DNA of 64,000 nt. Origin: JABFRJ01 sp963847145 (GTDB lineage: Bacteria; Pseudomonadota; Alphaproteobacteria; Rhizobiales; Hyphomicrobiaceae). Below are positions 17,421 to 26,516 of this stretch, piece by piece. The stretch covers positions 24,275-88,274 of the forward strand of contig CAWJYN010000002.1 in assembly GCA_963847145.1 (NCBI GenBank), read 5' to 3'. The position numbers were made by a program, and so were the translations under genes. Each line of letters begins with the position of its first letter. The first letter of the stretch is position 1. Below the pieces are notes generated by a model, which worked only from the letters and a program-made list of their open reading frames with translations, ran no database searches and was not told the DNA's origin.

Positions 17421-18431
17421 TCAAAGCCGACCAGCGGCTTGCACCAAGACCAGATCGGTGACCAACCCGATCGCAAAGATCCACCCCACCAGCCGGTTAG
17501 ACTTGAAGCGCTCCAGGCAGTTGGCCGGGCTTTTGGTATCCAGTGTCGCGACCTGCCAGACCATCTGCAACCCAACCGCGGCCAGCGCCACCAGCACCGG
17601 CCAACCCGCGCCAGCGGCGATAGTGGCAACCAGCCACAGCGAAACCGCAGCACTATACAACCCGGCCAGCCACACTCCGGTGTTTTCGCCAAACCGCAAC
17701 GCGGTTGAGCGCAAGCCGATCACCGCATCGTCGCGGCTGTCTTGGTGGGCATAGATTGTGTCGTAGCCAATGGTCCATGCGATACAACCCGCATAAAGCA
17801 ACAGCGCCGGCCAGCCCAACCCACCGGTCACGGCGGCATAGCCGACGAGTGCACCCCACTTAAATGTCAACCCAAGCACCAGTTGCGCCCAATTGGTCGC
17901 GCGCTTGGCGAACGGATAGACGGCGACGAGCGCCAGTGACGCGATCCCGAGCGCAATCGTGAACCCGTTGAACTGAATCAATACCAGCAATCCGATGAGC
18001 GACAGAATGCAAGCAAACAGCAGCGCTTGCAGGGGAGTTACCTGCCCCGACGGGATAGGCCGCGAGCGTGTCCGCTCGACCTGCGCGTCGAAATCGCGGT
18101 CGACATAATCGTTGTAAGCGCAGCCAGCGCCACGCATGACGAAGGCACCCAGCAAAAACAGCAGAAGATACCAGAGGTTCGGATACGCGCGCCCCTGCTG
18201 TACCTCCCCAAGCATCTGCCCCCACCAGCAGGGGAACAGCAGCAGCCACGCCCCGGTCGGCCGGTCGAAGCGCGCCAGGCGGCCAAACGGCCGCAACAGC
18301 TCCGGCGCTAGCCGGTCGAACAGGTTGTCGGACGCGGCATCCGCAACGCGCACAGGCGTGGGGCGCCCGGCAGGGGCCGTTGGTGGCTGCGTGTCGGGGT
18401 CAGCCTTGTCAGATGTCGTCGGTTCGTACAT
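17421..18431 (-). CDS. ubiA: 4-hydroxybenzoate polyprenyltransferase
   Basis: A 336-residue integral membrane prenyltransferase that joins a polyprenyl chain to 4-hydroxybenzoate in ubiquinone synthesis. Both Asp-rich motifs are intact: NDYVDRDFD (residues 107-115) and YDTIYAHQDSRDD (222-234). Eight or nine hydrophobic helices follow a 45-residue polar N-terminus. The ATG at 18431 (MYEPTTSDK) is the likely start although no strong ribosome site is seen; a longer upstream frame looks non-coding. Divergent from the TRAP receptor gene. Confidence 0.93.
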   Translation of the reverse strand: MYEPTTSDKADPDTQPPTAPAGRPTPVRVADAASDNLFDRLAPELLRPFGRLARFDRPTGAWLLLFPCWWGQMLGEVQQGRAYPNLWYLLLFLLGAFVMRGAGCAYNDYVDRDFDAQVERTRSRPIPSGQVTPLQALLFACILSLIGLLVLIQFNGFTIALGIASLALVAVYPFAKRATNWAQLVLGLTFKWGALVGYAAVTGGLGWPALLLYAGCIAWTIGYDTIYAHQDSRDDAVIGLRSTALRFGENTGVWLAGLYSAAVSLWLVATIAAGAGWPVLVALAAVGLQMVWQVATLDTKSPANCLERFKSNRLVGWIFAIGLVTDLVLVQAAGRL

Positions 18432-18713
18432 CGGTTCGTATGCAGCTTTGCTGGTAACGTCGCGTGGCAGGTGTTTTACGCGACAATAGAGTGCGCGCTG
18501 CAACTGTCCATGACATGCGGGCCACATGCGACACCGCATGCCACAGCCGGTTGACGAACCCGGCGCACGGGCTGGGACGCCAGCATGAACAGCCTTTGCC
18601 GCACGGCCGACAGCCTTGCTCCGAACCCTTGTTCCGGGCGCGCCGCTCGGCCATAGTGCTGTCAAGCTGCGGTGCTTCGGATCTGGCGGCAGAACAATCT
18701 TCGGGAGGACACC

Positions 18714-19730
18714 ATGGCCATCGACCGCCGTTCGGCGCTGAAAACAACCCTGGCGGGCGCGGTGTTCGCTCCTGCCGTATTGCGCGTCACCAAAGTGTAC
18801 GGCGCGGAATTCACTCTGAAATATGCCAATAACTCGCCCGTCACGCATCCGCTGGTGATCTGGACCAAGCAGGCCATCGAGTGGATCGCCAAAGAGAGCG
18901 GCGGCAAAGTCGAGATCCAGATGTTCCCCAACAACCAGTTGGGTTCTGACACCGATATGCTCAGCCAGTTGCGCTCGGGTGCCATCGAGTTCTTTACATT
19001 ATCGCCGCTGATCCTGCAGACGCTGGTTCCCAAAGCCGCCATCAGCGGCATTGGTTTTGCGTGGCCTGGCTACGATAAAGTCTGGCCCGCCATGGACGGC
19101 GAATTCGGTGCCTACGTCCGTGCCGAGATCGCCAAGTCCGGGCTGCATACGTTTGAAAAAATGTACGACAACGGCTTCCGGCAGATCACCTCGTCGACCA
19201 AGCCGATCAACACGCCGGCCGATCTCGAAGGGTTCAAGATCCGTGTCCCACCAAGCCCACTGTGGACCTCCATGTTCAAGGCCTTTGGCGCCGCGCCCGC
19301 ACCGTTAAACTTCTCGGAAGTTTATTCGGCCCTGCAGACAAAGGTGTTTGAGGGCCAGGAAAATCCACTCGCTATTATCGCGGCGGCCAAACTGTTTGAA
19401 GTGCAGAAGTACCTCGCGAAGACCAACCATATGTGGGACGGCTTCTGGTTCCTTGCTAACGGCAAGATGTGGGCTGGCCTGCCCAAGGACGTGCAGACCA
19501 TCATCGCCAAAGGCTTCAATGATCATGCCATCAAGCAGCGCGAAGAGATTGCCAAGTTGAACGCGTCGCTGGAAAAAGAGCTGTCAGAGAAGGGCATGGC
19601 CTTTAACTCGGTCGACAATGCCAAGTTCCGCGAGAAGCTGGCAGCAGGCGGCTTCTATAAGGAATGGCAGGACAAGTTCGGCCCGGAAGCGTGGGGTCTG
19701 CTAGAAAAATATGCCGGCAAAGTCTCCTGA
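18714..19730 (+). CDS. TRAP transporter solute-binding protein, DctP type
   Basis: A 338-residue periplasmic receptor of the DctP family. The N-terminus has a Tat-like signal (DRRSALKTTL, then a hydrophobic stretch ending VYGA). The mature part shows LKYANNSPVTHPLVIW, MFPNNQLGSDTDMLSQL, the conserved IRVPPSPLW arginine segment and FEGQENPLAII. The start at 18714 follows GGGAGGACACC. The DctQ and DctM permease genes, normally next door, are missing here, so it is an orphan receptor. A strong hairpin at 19757-19783 ends the transcript. Confidence 0.9.
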   Translation: MAIDRRSALKTTLAGAVFAPAVLRVTKVYGAEFTLKYANNSPVTHPLVIWTKQAIEWIAKESGGKVEIQMFPNNQLGSDTDMLSQLRSGAIEFFTLSPLILQTLVPKAAISGIGFAWPGYDKVWPAMDGEFGAYVRAEIAKSGLHTFEKMYDNGFRQITSSTKPINTPADLEGFKIRVPPSPLWTSMFKAFGAAPAPLNFSEVYSALQTKVFEGQENPLAIIAAAKLFEVQKYLAKTNHMWDGFWFLANGKMWAGLPKDVQTIIAKGFNDHAIKQREEIAKLNASLEKELSEKGMAFNSVDNAKFREKLAAGGFYKEWQDKFGPEAWGLLEKYAGKVS

Positions 19731-19756
19731 TCGCACACCAGTGCATGTTGTCTTTC

Positions 19757-19783
19757 GTGCGGCCGGGACCATCCCGGCCGCAC
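19757..19783 (+). terminator. Perfect 12-bp GC-rich hairpin after the TRAP receptor
   Basis: GTGCGGCCGGGA pairs with TCCCGGCCGCAC around the 3-base loop CCA, 26 bases after the dctP-like stop. There is no clear T-tract, so it may be a terminator or an mRNA-stabilising hairpin separating this gene from the ABC ATPase. Confidence 0.6.
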
Positions 19784-19823
19784 CTGCAATTGTATGGTTC
19801 GGCGCGCAAGAGGATCGTACCGC

Positions 19824-20957
19824 GTGACGGTTCCGATGTCAGGCCCGCCGTCAGGCAAAGCGCTCAGCCGGCCCAACGTGAGCCAACCTACGCAAGGACG
19901 GGCCGCGGCGGTGTTTGCGGCCAGTCTCGCCTTCGAGAGCGTGGCCCGGCGTTTTGAGGGCATCGATGCGCTCGACGGCGTCTCGCTGGCTGTCGACCCT
20001 GGAGAGATCGTGTGCCTGCTCGGCCCGTCGGGTTCAGGCAAAACGACGTTGTTGCGCATCGCCTCCGGCATCGAGAGGCCGACAGGAGGGCGTGTTCTGA
20101 TCGACGGCGTCGAGGTTGCTGGACCGGGAGCATTCGTGCCGCCGGAGAGCCGTGGCGTCGGGCTGATGTTCCAGGACTTCGCGCTGTTTCCGCATTTGAC
20201 GATTGCGCAGAACGTCTCGTTCGGGTTGCGACGCCTCTCCCAGGCCGAGAAGCGTGCAGAGGCGCTGTCGGTGCTCGACCGTGTCGGCCTCTCGCGGCTG
20301 GCCGATGCGTATCCGTCGACACTCTCGGGCGGCGAACAACAGCGTGTGGCGCTGGCTCGCGCTATTCTCCCCCGGCCGCGCGTCATGCTGATGGATGAGC
20401 CGTTCTCTGGTCTCGATGTGCAACTGCGCGAGCAACTGCAGGGTGAAACGCTGAAGCTGCTGGCTGAGACGCGCGCCACCTGTCTGATGGTCACCCACAG
20501 TCCGGATGAAGCCATGCGGATGGCGGACCGCATCGCTGTCATGCGCAACGGCCGCATTGTCCAGGTTGGCCGGGCTGAAGAACTCTATCGCAATCCGGCG
20601 GACCTGTTCGTCGCGCGGCTGTTTTCCGAGATCAACGAGATAGCCATGACGGTGATCCATGGCGCGCTCAAAACGCCAATTGGAACCTTCGCCATCCCCG
20701 ATCTGGTGGAGGGCGAACAAGCGCGGCTTTGCATCCGCCGCAGTGCCATCCGAGTGGCGGCCCCTGGTCAGGGGTTACTTGCGCGTGTGCTCAAGCGGCG
20801 GTTTCTCGGTGATACCATGCGGGTAGAGCTGGCCGTCGAAGGTTTTGACCAGCCATTGTCGATGAGCGTCCCGGAAGATCAGGCTCCGCCGCTGGCCGAC
20901 GACGTGACGATCGCCATCGATCCAGCGGGTGTGCTGGTTTTTCCCGCAGTATCATAG
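19824..20957 (+). CDS. ABC transporter ATP-binding protein (iron/polyamine/spermidine type)
   Basis: A 377-residue ATPase with Walker A GPSGSGKTT, Q-loop MFQDFALFPHLT, signature LSGGEQQR, Walker B VMLMDEP and the His switch VTHSPDEA. A TOBE-like C-terminal domain follows, as in FbpC/PotA/CysA importers. The GTG at 19824 with AAGAGGA upstream is the best start; ATGs at 19794 and 19833 are alternatives. Permease and binding-protein genes are absent, and 14 bases later comes a glycosyltransferase. Its partner subunits must lie elsewhere, or the upstream receptor is a coincidence, since TRAP systems do not use an ATPase. Confidence 0.85.
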   Translation: MTVPMSGPPSGKALSRPNVSQPTQGRAAAVFAASLAFESVARRFEGIDALDGVSLAVDPGEIVCLLGPSGSGKTTLLRIASGIERPTGGRVLIDGVEVAGPGAFVPPESRGVGLMFQDFALFPHLTIAQNVSFGLRRLSQAEKRAEALSVLDRVGLSRLADAYPSTLSGGEQQRVALARAILPRPRVMLMDEPFSGLDVQLREQLQGETLKLLAETRATCLMVTHSPDEAMRMADRIAVMRNGRIVQVGRAEELYRNPADLFVARLFSEINEIAMTVIHGALKTPIGTFAIPDLVEGEQARLCIRRSAIRVAAPGQGLLARVLKRRFLGDTMRVELAVEGFDQPLSMSVPEDQAPPLADDVTIAIDPAGVLVFPAVS

Positions 20958-20971
20958 GAGGCGAAGGCCGC

Positions 20972-22087
20972 GTGGCACTCGACGCACCATCGAAGTCGAC
21001 AACGGCACCCGAGCTGGCGCTGATCGTGCCGACGTTCAACGAGCGTGGGAACCTGCGTACGCTCGTTGGACAGATCGAGGCCGCCCTCGGCGCGCGCCGC
21101 TGGGAGCTTATTTTCGTTGACGATAGTTCGCCCGACGGCACTGCCGCCCTCGCACGTGAGATGGGCCGCGAAGACCCCCGCATCCGCTGCATTCACCGCA
21201 TTGGACGCCGTGGTTTGGCGGGTGCCTGCATTGAGGGTTTTCTCGCCACTTCCGCGCCCGTCATGGCGGTGATGGACGCGGACCTGCAACACGATGCTAC
21301 GTTGCTCGGGCGGATGCTTGAAGCGCTTGAACATGAGCAGGCCGATCTGGTGATCGCCAGCCGTTATAGCGCTGGCGGTTCAGCCGACGCCGGCTTCAGC
21401 GCCTTTCGTGGCTTTGCCAGCAAACTCTCCACCTCCATTGCGCGTTTCGCCACCGGCGTCACCGTGACCGATCCGATGAGCGGGTTCTTCATGATCCGCC
21501 GCGCGGCTTTTGAACCGCTGGCACCGGGCCTGGCCTCTGAAGGCTTCAAAATTCTGTTCGACATTCTAGCGACCGCGCGGGGCTCATTGAAAATTGCCGA
21601 GGTCACGTATTCGTTCGGCGCGCGTCAGGAAGGCGCCTCGAAGTTTGATACCCAGAACATTCTCGATTTTCTGGGCTTGATCGTTTCGAAGACGACCGGC
21701 GGTATCGTGCCGGTCCGCTTTCTCAGCTTCGCTATGATGGGTGCGGCGGGCATTTTGGTCCATCTCGCGACCTTGGATGTGCTCAAGCGGTCGGGCGTTT
21801 CGTTCGGTGCGGCGCAGGCGATTGCAACGCTGGTGGCGATGACGTCGAATTTCTTCCTCAACAACGCCACCACCTACCGTGACCGGCGGCTGAAGGGCGC
21901 GGCTGCCGTCAACGGGCTACTGGCTTTTTATGCCATCTGCAGTATCGGTGCATTGAGCAACATCGGCGTCGCGCACTGGCTACACTATGACAACGGCTGG
22001 CGCTGGATCATGGCGGGTTTTGTGGGCTCACTGATTGGCGCGATTTGGAACTTTACCCTGTCGAGCCAACTGATGTGGCGCAAATGA
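20972..22087 (+). CDS. Glycosyltransferase family 2 fused to a GtrA-like membrane domain
   Basis: A 371-residue protein. Residues 1 to about 240 form a dolichol-phosphate mannose synthase-like GT2 domain (VPTFNERGNL, FVDDSSPDGT, MDADLQHD, DPMSGFFMIRR). Residues 245-370 form a four-helix GtrA-like domain (RFLSFAMMGAAGILVHL, TSNFFLNNATTYRDRR). It starts at GTG 20972. Such proteins charge a polyprenyl phosphate with a sugar and help present it across the inner membrane. Its stop overlaps the start of a GT39-type gene as ATGA, so the two should be made together: one making the lipid-linked sugar donor, the other using it. Confidence 0.88.
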   Translation: MALDAPSKSTTAPELALIVPTFNERGNLRTLVGQIEAALGARRWELIFVDDSSPDGTAALAREMGREDPRIRCIHRIGRRGLAGACIEGFLATSAPVMAVMDADLQHDATLLGRMLEALEHEQADLVIASRYSAGGSADAGFSAFRGFASKLSTSIARFATGVTVTDPMSGFFMIRRAAFEPLAPGLASEGFKILFDILATARGSLKIAEVTYSFGARQEGASKFDTQNILDFLGLIVSKTTGGIVPVRFLSFAMMGAAGILVHLATLDVLKRSGVSFGAAQAIATLVAMTSNFFLNNATTYRDRRLKGAAAVNGLLAFYAICSIGALSNIGVAHWLHYDNGWRWIMAGFVGSLIGAIWNFTLSSQLMWRK

Positions 22088-23640
22088 TCGCCAACGTACG
22101 CGCGTCCAGTGGCGATGGCCGCGCGCTGCGGACGGTGCTGGCACTCATCGCCTTCGTCACCGGTGCACGGCTGGTGCTTGCCGCAACCCTTGGCCTCGGT
22201 GTCGACGAGGCATATACGGTTGCGACATCCCGCGTTCTCGCGCTCGGCACGTTCGACCACCCGCCACTGGCCTGGTGGCTTTCGGGAGGCGCTGCCAAAG
22301 TCTTCGGCACGGAAGCACCGCTCGCCGTTCGCTTGCCGTTTATCGCCCTCGGCGCGCTCACACTCTGGCTCGCGTTCGATGCGGGCCGATACCTCTACTC
22401 GGCGCGCGCCGGGCTCTATGCGGCTGTTGTGGTCGTTCTCGCGCCTGTGCTTGGCTGGACGAGCGGCAGCATGGTGCTGCCTGATGGCCCTTTGCTGGCG
22501 GGTTTTCTTGCCGGCCTGTGCTGTCTTGCCCGGGCACTGTTTGGTGATAGTGCCAGTGCGCCGCGCTGGTGGCTGCTCGCGGGCTTGGCTGCGGGTATCG
22601 CGTGCCTATCCAAACTGCACGGGATATTTCTGCTGGCGGGCACCGGGCTCTTTCTGCTCACCACACCCTCGCATCGCCATTGGCTATCCAAACCGTGGCC
22701 CTACCTCGCGGCCCTGATCGCGCTCGTCGTCGCTAGTCCGTTTCTGCTCTGGAATGCGGAGCATCAGTGGATCTCGTTTGCGTTCCAGGCCGGGCGCGCG
22801 AAAACCAACCGCATCGATCTGGCCGGTCCGTTCGTGGCGCTCGGCGGGCAGGCGCTGTTTTTGCTGCCGTGGGTGTGGGTGGCGCTGATGCTGTCGCTGG
22901 GCCGTGCGCTATGGGGAGGCCCGGGCCGGCCACGCGACTGGCTGTTGGTGTGCTGTGCCATCGGCCCCATCGCCGCCTTCACACTGATTGCTGTCACGGG
23001 CACCAAAACCCTGTTCCATTGGGCGGCACCCGGTTATCTCTTCGTCTGCGTGCTGCTCGGCCGTGATCTGGCGCGCGATTTGGACGCCGGGTTGCGGCGC
23101 GCGCGGTCCTGGTTGACTGGCTCACTTGCGTCGATTGCGGTGCTGTTCGTCATCGTCCTGGCCCTGGCCTATGCGCCCTGGCCGCAGCTCGTGCTCGCTG
23201 GCAAAGCCCTGCCTTACCCGCTGGTCGAAACCCGCTCGTGGCGCGAAGTGCGGGCGCAACTTGCAGTCCGCGGTCTACTCAATGCGCCAAATACCTTTGT
23301 GGCTGGCGTGCGCTGGCATGAGACTGGCCGCCTCGCCGTGGCGCTTGGCCCGTCCGTGGCCGTGCGGTGCCTGTGCACCGATCCTCGTGGCTTCGGGATC
23401 CTGACCGACAACCGCGCCCACATAGGCGCCGACGCCTTGATCATCGCGGCGGATCAGTCCTCGAAAGAAATCCTGCAGACACTCGGGCCCTATTTCGCGT
23501 CATTGGAGGTCCTGCCATCCCTGCAGATCACGCAGGGTGGCCGGATGCTGACCGCGTTGGCGCTCTATCGCGGCCGTGCGCTGCAAGACCCGGCGCTGCC
23601 AAGACCCAATGTCCTGCGTCCTTTTGCGTCTGGACGTTGA
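22084..23640 (+). CDS. Glycosyltransferase family 39/ArnT-like integral membrane protein
   Basis: A 518-residue polytopic protein with about ten membrane helices. It has an N-terminal acidic loop motif LGVDEAYT and FDHPPLAWW, as in ArnT/PMT-like GT-C enzymes that take a sugar from a polyprenyl-phosphate donor and place it on lipid A, protein or another surface acceptor. The C-terminal 120 residues are a soluble periplasmic domain. It is coupled by an ATGA overlap to the GT2-GtrA gene, which very probably supplies the donor. The acceptor is unknown. Confidence 0.85.
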   Translation: MIANVRASSGDGRALRTVLALIAFVTGARLVLAATLGLGVDEAYTVATSRVLALGTFDHPPLAWWLSGGAAKVFGTEAPLAVRLPFIALGALTLWLAFDAGRYLYSARAGLYAAVVVVLAPVLGWTSGSMVLPDGPLLAGFLAGLCCLARALFGDSASAPRWWLLAGLAAGIACLSKLHGIFLLAGTGLFLLTTPSHRHWLSKPWPYLAALIALVVASPFLLWNAEHQWISFAFQAGRAKTNRIDLAGPFVALGGQALFLLPWVWVALMLSLGRALWGGPGRPRDWLLVCCAIGPIAAFTLIAVTGTKTLFHWAAPGYLFVCVLLGRDLARDLDAGLRRARSWLTGSLASIAVLFVIVLALAYAPWPQLVLAGKALPYPLVETRSWREVRAQLAVRGLLNAPNTFVAGVRWHETGRLAVALGPSVAVRCLCTDPRGFGILTDNRAHIGADALIIAADQSSKEILQTLGPYFASLEVLPSLQITQGGRMLTALALYRGRALQDPALPRPNVLRPFASGR

Positions 23641-23768
23641 GGGCCGGCGACTGTCTCCAGAGTTCGCAATAAAACGACCGCTCGCGCATCGCGATTGACC
23701 ATATGGAAACGCTCCGGCACTAATGTGCAAGATTGATGCGTTTGCGTTGGCTTGAAAGGGCCGAGACG

Positions 23769-24647
23769 ATGGGATCGGTGTCTCCGAGTACCGCGAGCCG
23801 GCTGAGCCCCGGCCGGCGGCTTATTGACGACTCGGGCGGGCTTTGGCCGCTGAATGAGCACGCCTTGCGCGCGAAATTCGGCTCCAATCTGTCTGATGCC
23901 GCTCTGGTAGAGTATCTGCTCGTCAACATGGGCTGGATCGAGATCAGCACCGCACAAGGCCGCTTCGGCGTGCGTTGCCGGCCGCGTGTTGTCACCCAGC
24001 GGGGTCTTGCCTGTCTGTTTTACATGCTGTTCGACGCCGCAGCCCCGCGCATACTGCTGAGCGTTTTCGGCTCTGAGTGGCAGCATTCCATCCATCGCAC
24101 GCCGCAAGGCGTCGCGACGATTATCGGCGGCATGTCGGGGGTGGTTCCGGCCGGTCTGGTGAGCACGGACAACGCGCTGATGAGCCGGGCTATCGCGCCC
24201 CAAGCGTCGCCACTTTATGCGGGTGTCAGTTCTGTCAATGCGCAACTCTCCGAGGTCAGCGCGATCGAGGAACTTGCGGCGCCGCTTGATAGTGCCTTTC
24301 GCGGCCGGTGGTGCGTCTGTCACGTCGAGGCCGGGACCGTGATCGTAGATCGGGTCGGGCAGGGGTTCACCCTGTTCAACCCGCAATGGCACCAGCAAGC
24401 AATCGGTCCGAGCCTTGATCGCTATGCTGATGCCGACTATGGCGCCTGGATCGCCTTGCAACGTCAATATATCGCCCGCACACGGGAAACCGTTTACGAT
24501 CAAGTCGATGCCATCGTGCGCTTTCCACGTCTCGGAGAAACCCGCCTGCAATACGCGCGCGCGACGTTTCCCATCAACCTAGCCAGCGGCGCGCAGTACA
24601 TCGTCTCGGCTGCCATCTCTGACAGCGGGATCAATCTGCGCGGTTAG
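23769..24647 (+). CDS. Hypothetical protein, possibly PAS-like
   Basis: A 292-residue soluble protein, not recognised. Residues 35-100 contain LVEYLLVNMGWIEIS and RPRVVTQRGLACLFYMLFD. The C-terminal 130 residues (FRGRWCVCHVEAGTVIVDRV, DAIVRFPRLGETRLQYARAT) have the feel of a PAS-type sensor, but this is uncertain. The start at 23769 follows GAAAGGG; an upstream ATG (23736) and TTG (23733) are in frame. Its last 69 bases overlap the 3' end of the opposite-strand GNAT-like gene. Confidence 0.55.
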   Translation: MGSVSPSTASRLSPGRRLIDDSGGLWPLNEHALRAKFGSNLSDAALVEYLLVNMGWIEISTAQGRFGVRCRPRVVTQRGLACLFYMLFDAAAPRILLSVFGSEWQHSIHRTPQGVATIIGGMSGVVPAGLVSTDNALMSRAIAPQASPLYAGVSSVNAQLSEVSAIEELAAPLDSAFRGRWCVCHVEAGTVIVDRVGQGFTLFNPQWHQQAIGPSLDRYADADYGAWIALQRQYIARTRETVYDQVDAIVRFPRLGETRLQYARATFPINLASGAQYIVSAAISDSGINLRG

Positions 24648-25421
24648 TCGGGCGCGCGTCTCGTTCATGTCGGCGGTCAGCTGCGCCGCGGGCATCCAGA
24701 GCAGGGATGCCGTGTAGACGCAATCGCCACCTTCCCAGAGTGAGAAGCCCGGTTCACGCAGCGTGTAGCCATACATGGCGAACAATGGGCTGGCAGCGAT
24801 CTGATCGCTGACGACGCAGAAAGTCGTCTCGGTGCCGAACCGCCCCAGCGCATAGGCCCGCGAGATACGCGGCAGCAAAGCTGCAAGTTTGTTGCCGCGA
24901 TGCTCAGGCGCGACCCAGAGGGCACCCGAATAGACAATCGTGCCCGTCAGCTGGGACGCCGACGGCGCCGCGAGTGAGACATGCGGATCGCGCCCCTGAG
25001 GCTCGGACGGCTGACCATAGATCAGGGAATGGTCGTCCACCACGTCCTTCAAGGAGCGTGCGCCGAGCCGGTAAATCCGGCCGCCTTGAGATGCCACAAC
25101 CCGGCCGGCTGCGTTCCGCCCCAGCAGGCAATAGGAGTTGTCATCATCGAGTGGCGCGAACTTTGAATTCATCCACGGCGCCAAAAGAGGCCAAGAGATC
25201 TCATTGCGCCCTTGGAGCTCCCGGAGTTCGGCAGCCGGCGCAAAACTCAGCGAAATGCCAAATGATCGAACTGTCGCCTCCGCGGCCAGCAGAAAACGGC
25301 CGATATCAGCAATCGGTCCGTGATCGAGGCGCAGACTTTCCAGGAACGATGGAGGCCTGGGTTGCATGGCTTGACGCGGGGCGGCGGTGGACGCCGGCAA
25401 ACTCTGTAAACGACTTCCCAT
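24579..25421 (-). CDS. GNAT-like hypothetical protein
   Basis: A 280-residue protein starting at ATG 25421 behind GAGGAG. The segment GALWVAPEHRGNKLAALLPR resembles GNAT motif A with its acyl-CoA loop, and SDQIAASPLFAMYGYTLREPG resembles the GNAT C-terminal strand-helix. The N-terminal 110 residues have no recognised domain. It converges tail-to-tail with the hypothetical gene at 23769 and overlaps it by 69 bases. The pair may be a conserved two-gene unit, but this is inference from arrangement only. Confidence 0.55.
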   Translation of the reverse strand: MGSRLQSLPASTAAPRQAMQPRPPSFLESLRLDHGPIADIGRFLLAAEATVRSFGISLSFAPAAELRELQGRNEISWPLLAPWMNSKFAPLDDDNSYCLLGRNAAGRVVASQGGRIYRLGARSLKDVVDDHSLIYGQPSEPQGRDPHVSLAAPSASQLTGTIVYSGALWVAPEHRGNKLAALLPRISRAYALGRFGTETTFCVVSDQIAASPLFAMYGYTLREPGFSLWEGGDCVYTASLLWMPAAQLTADMNETRARLTAQIDPAVRDGSRDDVLRAAG

Positions 25422-25692
25422 GACGCTATCTCCTCAGTGGTCTACTCCCGTCCGCTGCAGCAGAGGCCGCTGTGCGGCGTCGCATCTGAGAGCGCGGGCA
25501 TTGCGCCGTAGCACCCGTGCAAATTTCGGACCTTGAATGAACCGAATCTCTGCAGTTGGCGGACGCCAAACGTTCGCCTTCCGGTTGCTAGGCGTCAAGC
25601 GCCGGTTGCAGAATCCACTGCAAAACACAAATGCGCGTGTTAACCATTGCCGCTGTGGCCTTGGTGTGGACGGCGCAGGAGGAGTGGATTTG

Positions 25693-26334
25693 CTAGAGTG
25701 TGCGCGGTGGGAGAACCGATGCCGCAGCGGCTGATCCTGAGCTATCGATCAGAAAGCGGATTGTCCGCGGCGCTGCCGCTGTACTGCCCATCACCTCGCG
25801 GCAGACAACCATTGTGAACGATGTTCGCGGTGCACCAACGTCCTGGCCGCCGTGCCGTGCGGTTGCGACGCCGCCACCCAGTTCCGCCATCGACTTCAGT
25901 TCAATAACTTCAAACACGTGCGTTACGGCTGCCGTGGTGCCATCGGCAACCGCGGCTTTGGATGAGAGTGTGATGCGGTCTCCGAGGGCAACAGGCCCGG
26001 CCGTGCTCCCGGCGAGGTCATTGCGGCTGAGCCAGAAGCCCTCATCACCGACAACCGGCGCACGGGTGACGCGTGGTAGACCTGCATAACTATGCGCAGC
26101 GCCATCAGTCCCGTCCCAGGCTTGCACAACACCCGCCAGATCGGCCTTCAAATGCTGCGTCGCCTCGCGCGTACCGACCCCGGCAACGAGTGCCAAAGCA
26201 CTACAAGCGATCATCGCTAGCGCCCATGGCCAAGCCGGTCGACGAACGGGCGCACTTGCTGCGTAAGGGTGCTGGGTGCTCACGCCGCGTTGATCACTCG
26301 GTGCGGCTGTCCCAGTAGCTGCCCGTCCGAACAT
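25693..26334 (-). CDS. Hypothetical single-pass membrane protein
   Basis: A 213-residue protein starting at ATG 26334 (GGAG upstream). A single hydrophobic helix at about residues 36-57 (PWALAMIACSALALVAGVGT) follows a Pro/Ala/Thr-rich cytoplasmic start. The remaining 150 residues are probably periplasmic, with RITLSSKAAVADGTTAAVTH and THVFEVIELKSM suggesting a small beta-rich domain. No family is recognised. It follows another small membrane protein on the same strand by 182 bases. Confidence 0.5.
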   Translation of the reverse strand: MFGRAATGTAAPSDQRGVSTQHPYAASAPVRRPAWPWALAMIACSALALVAGVGTREATQHLKADLAGVVQAWDGTDGAAHSYAGLPRVTRAPVVGDEGFWLSRNDLAGSTAGPVALGDRITLSSKAAVADGTTAAVTHVFEVIELKSMAELGGGVATARHGGQDVGAPRTSFTMVVCREVMGSTAAAPRTIRFLIDSSGSAAAASVLPPRTL

Positions 26335-26516
26335 CGCAGGTCTCCGTCTTTGGAACTGGTCAGATGGATCTTCAGAAAGGCACTGCAAGTTGCGCCGTGC
26401 GTCGTGCATTGTGCCGACCGTCCAAAGCGCTGGCCGCTCATATATAGGGTCCAACGATGCGATATGGAAGAACGCCGCGCACACGTCATTGTGACGTGTG
26501 GCCGACCCCGCTCCGC

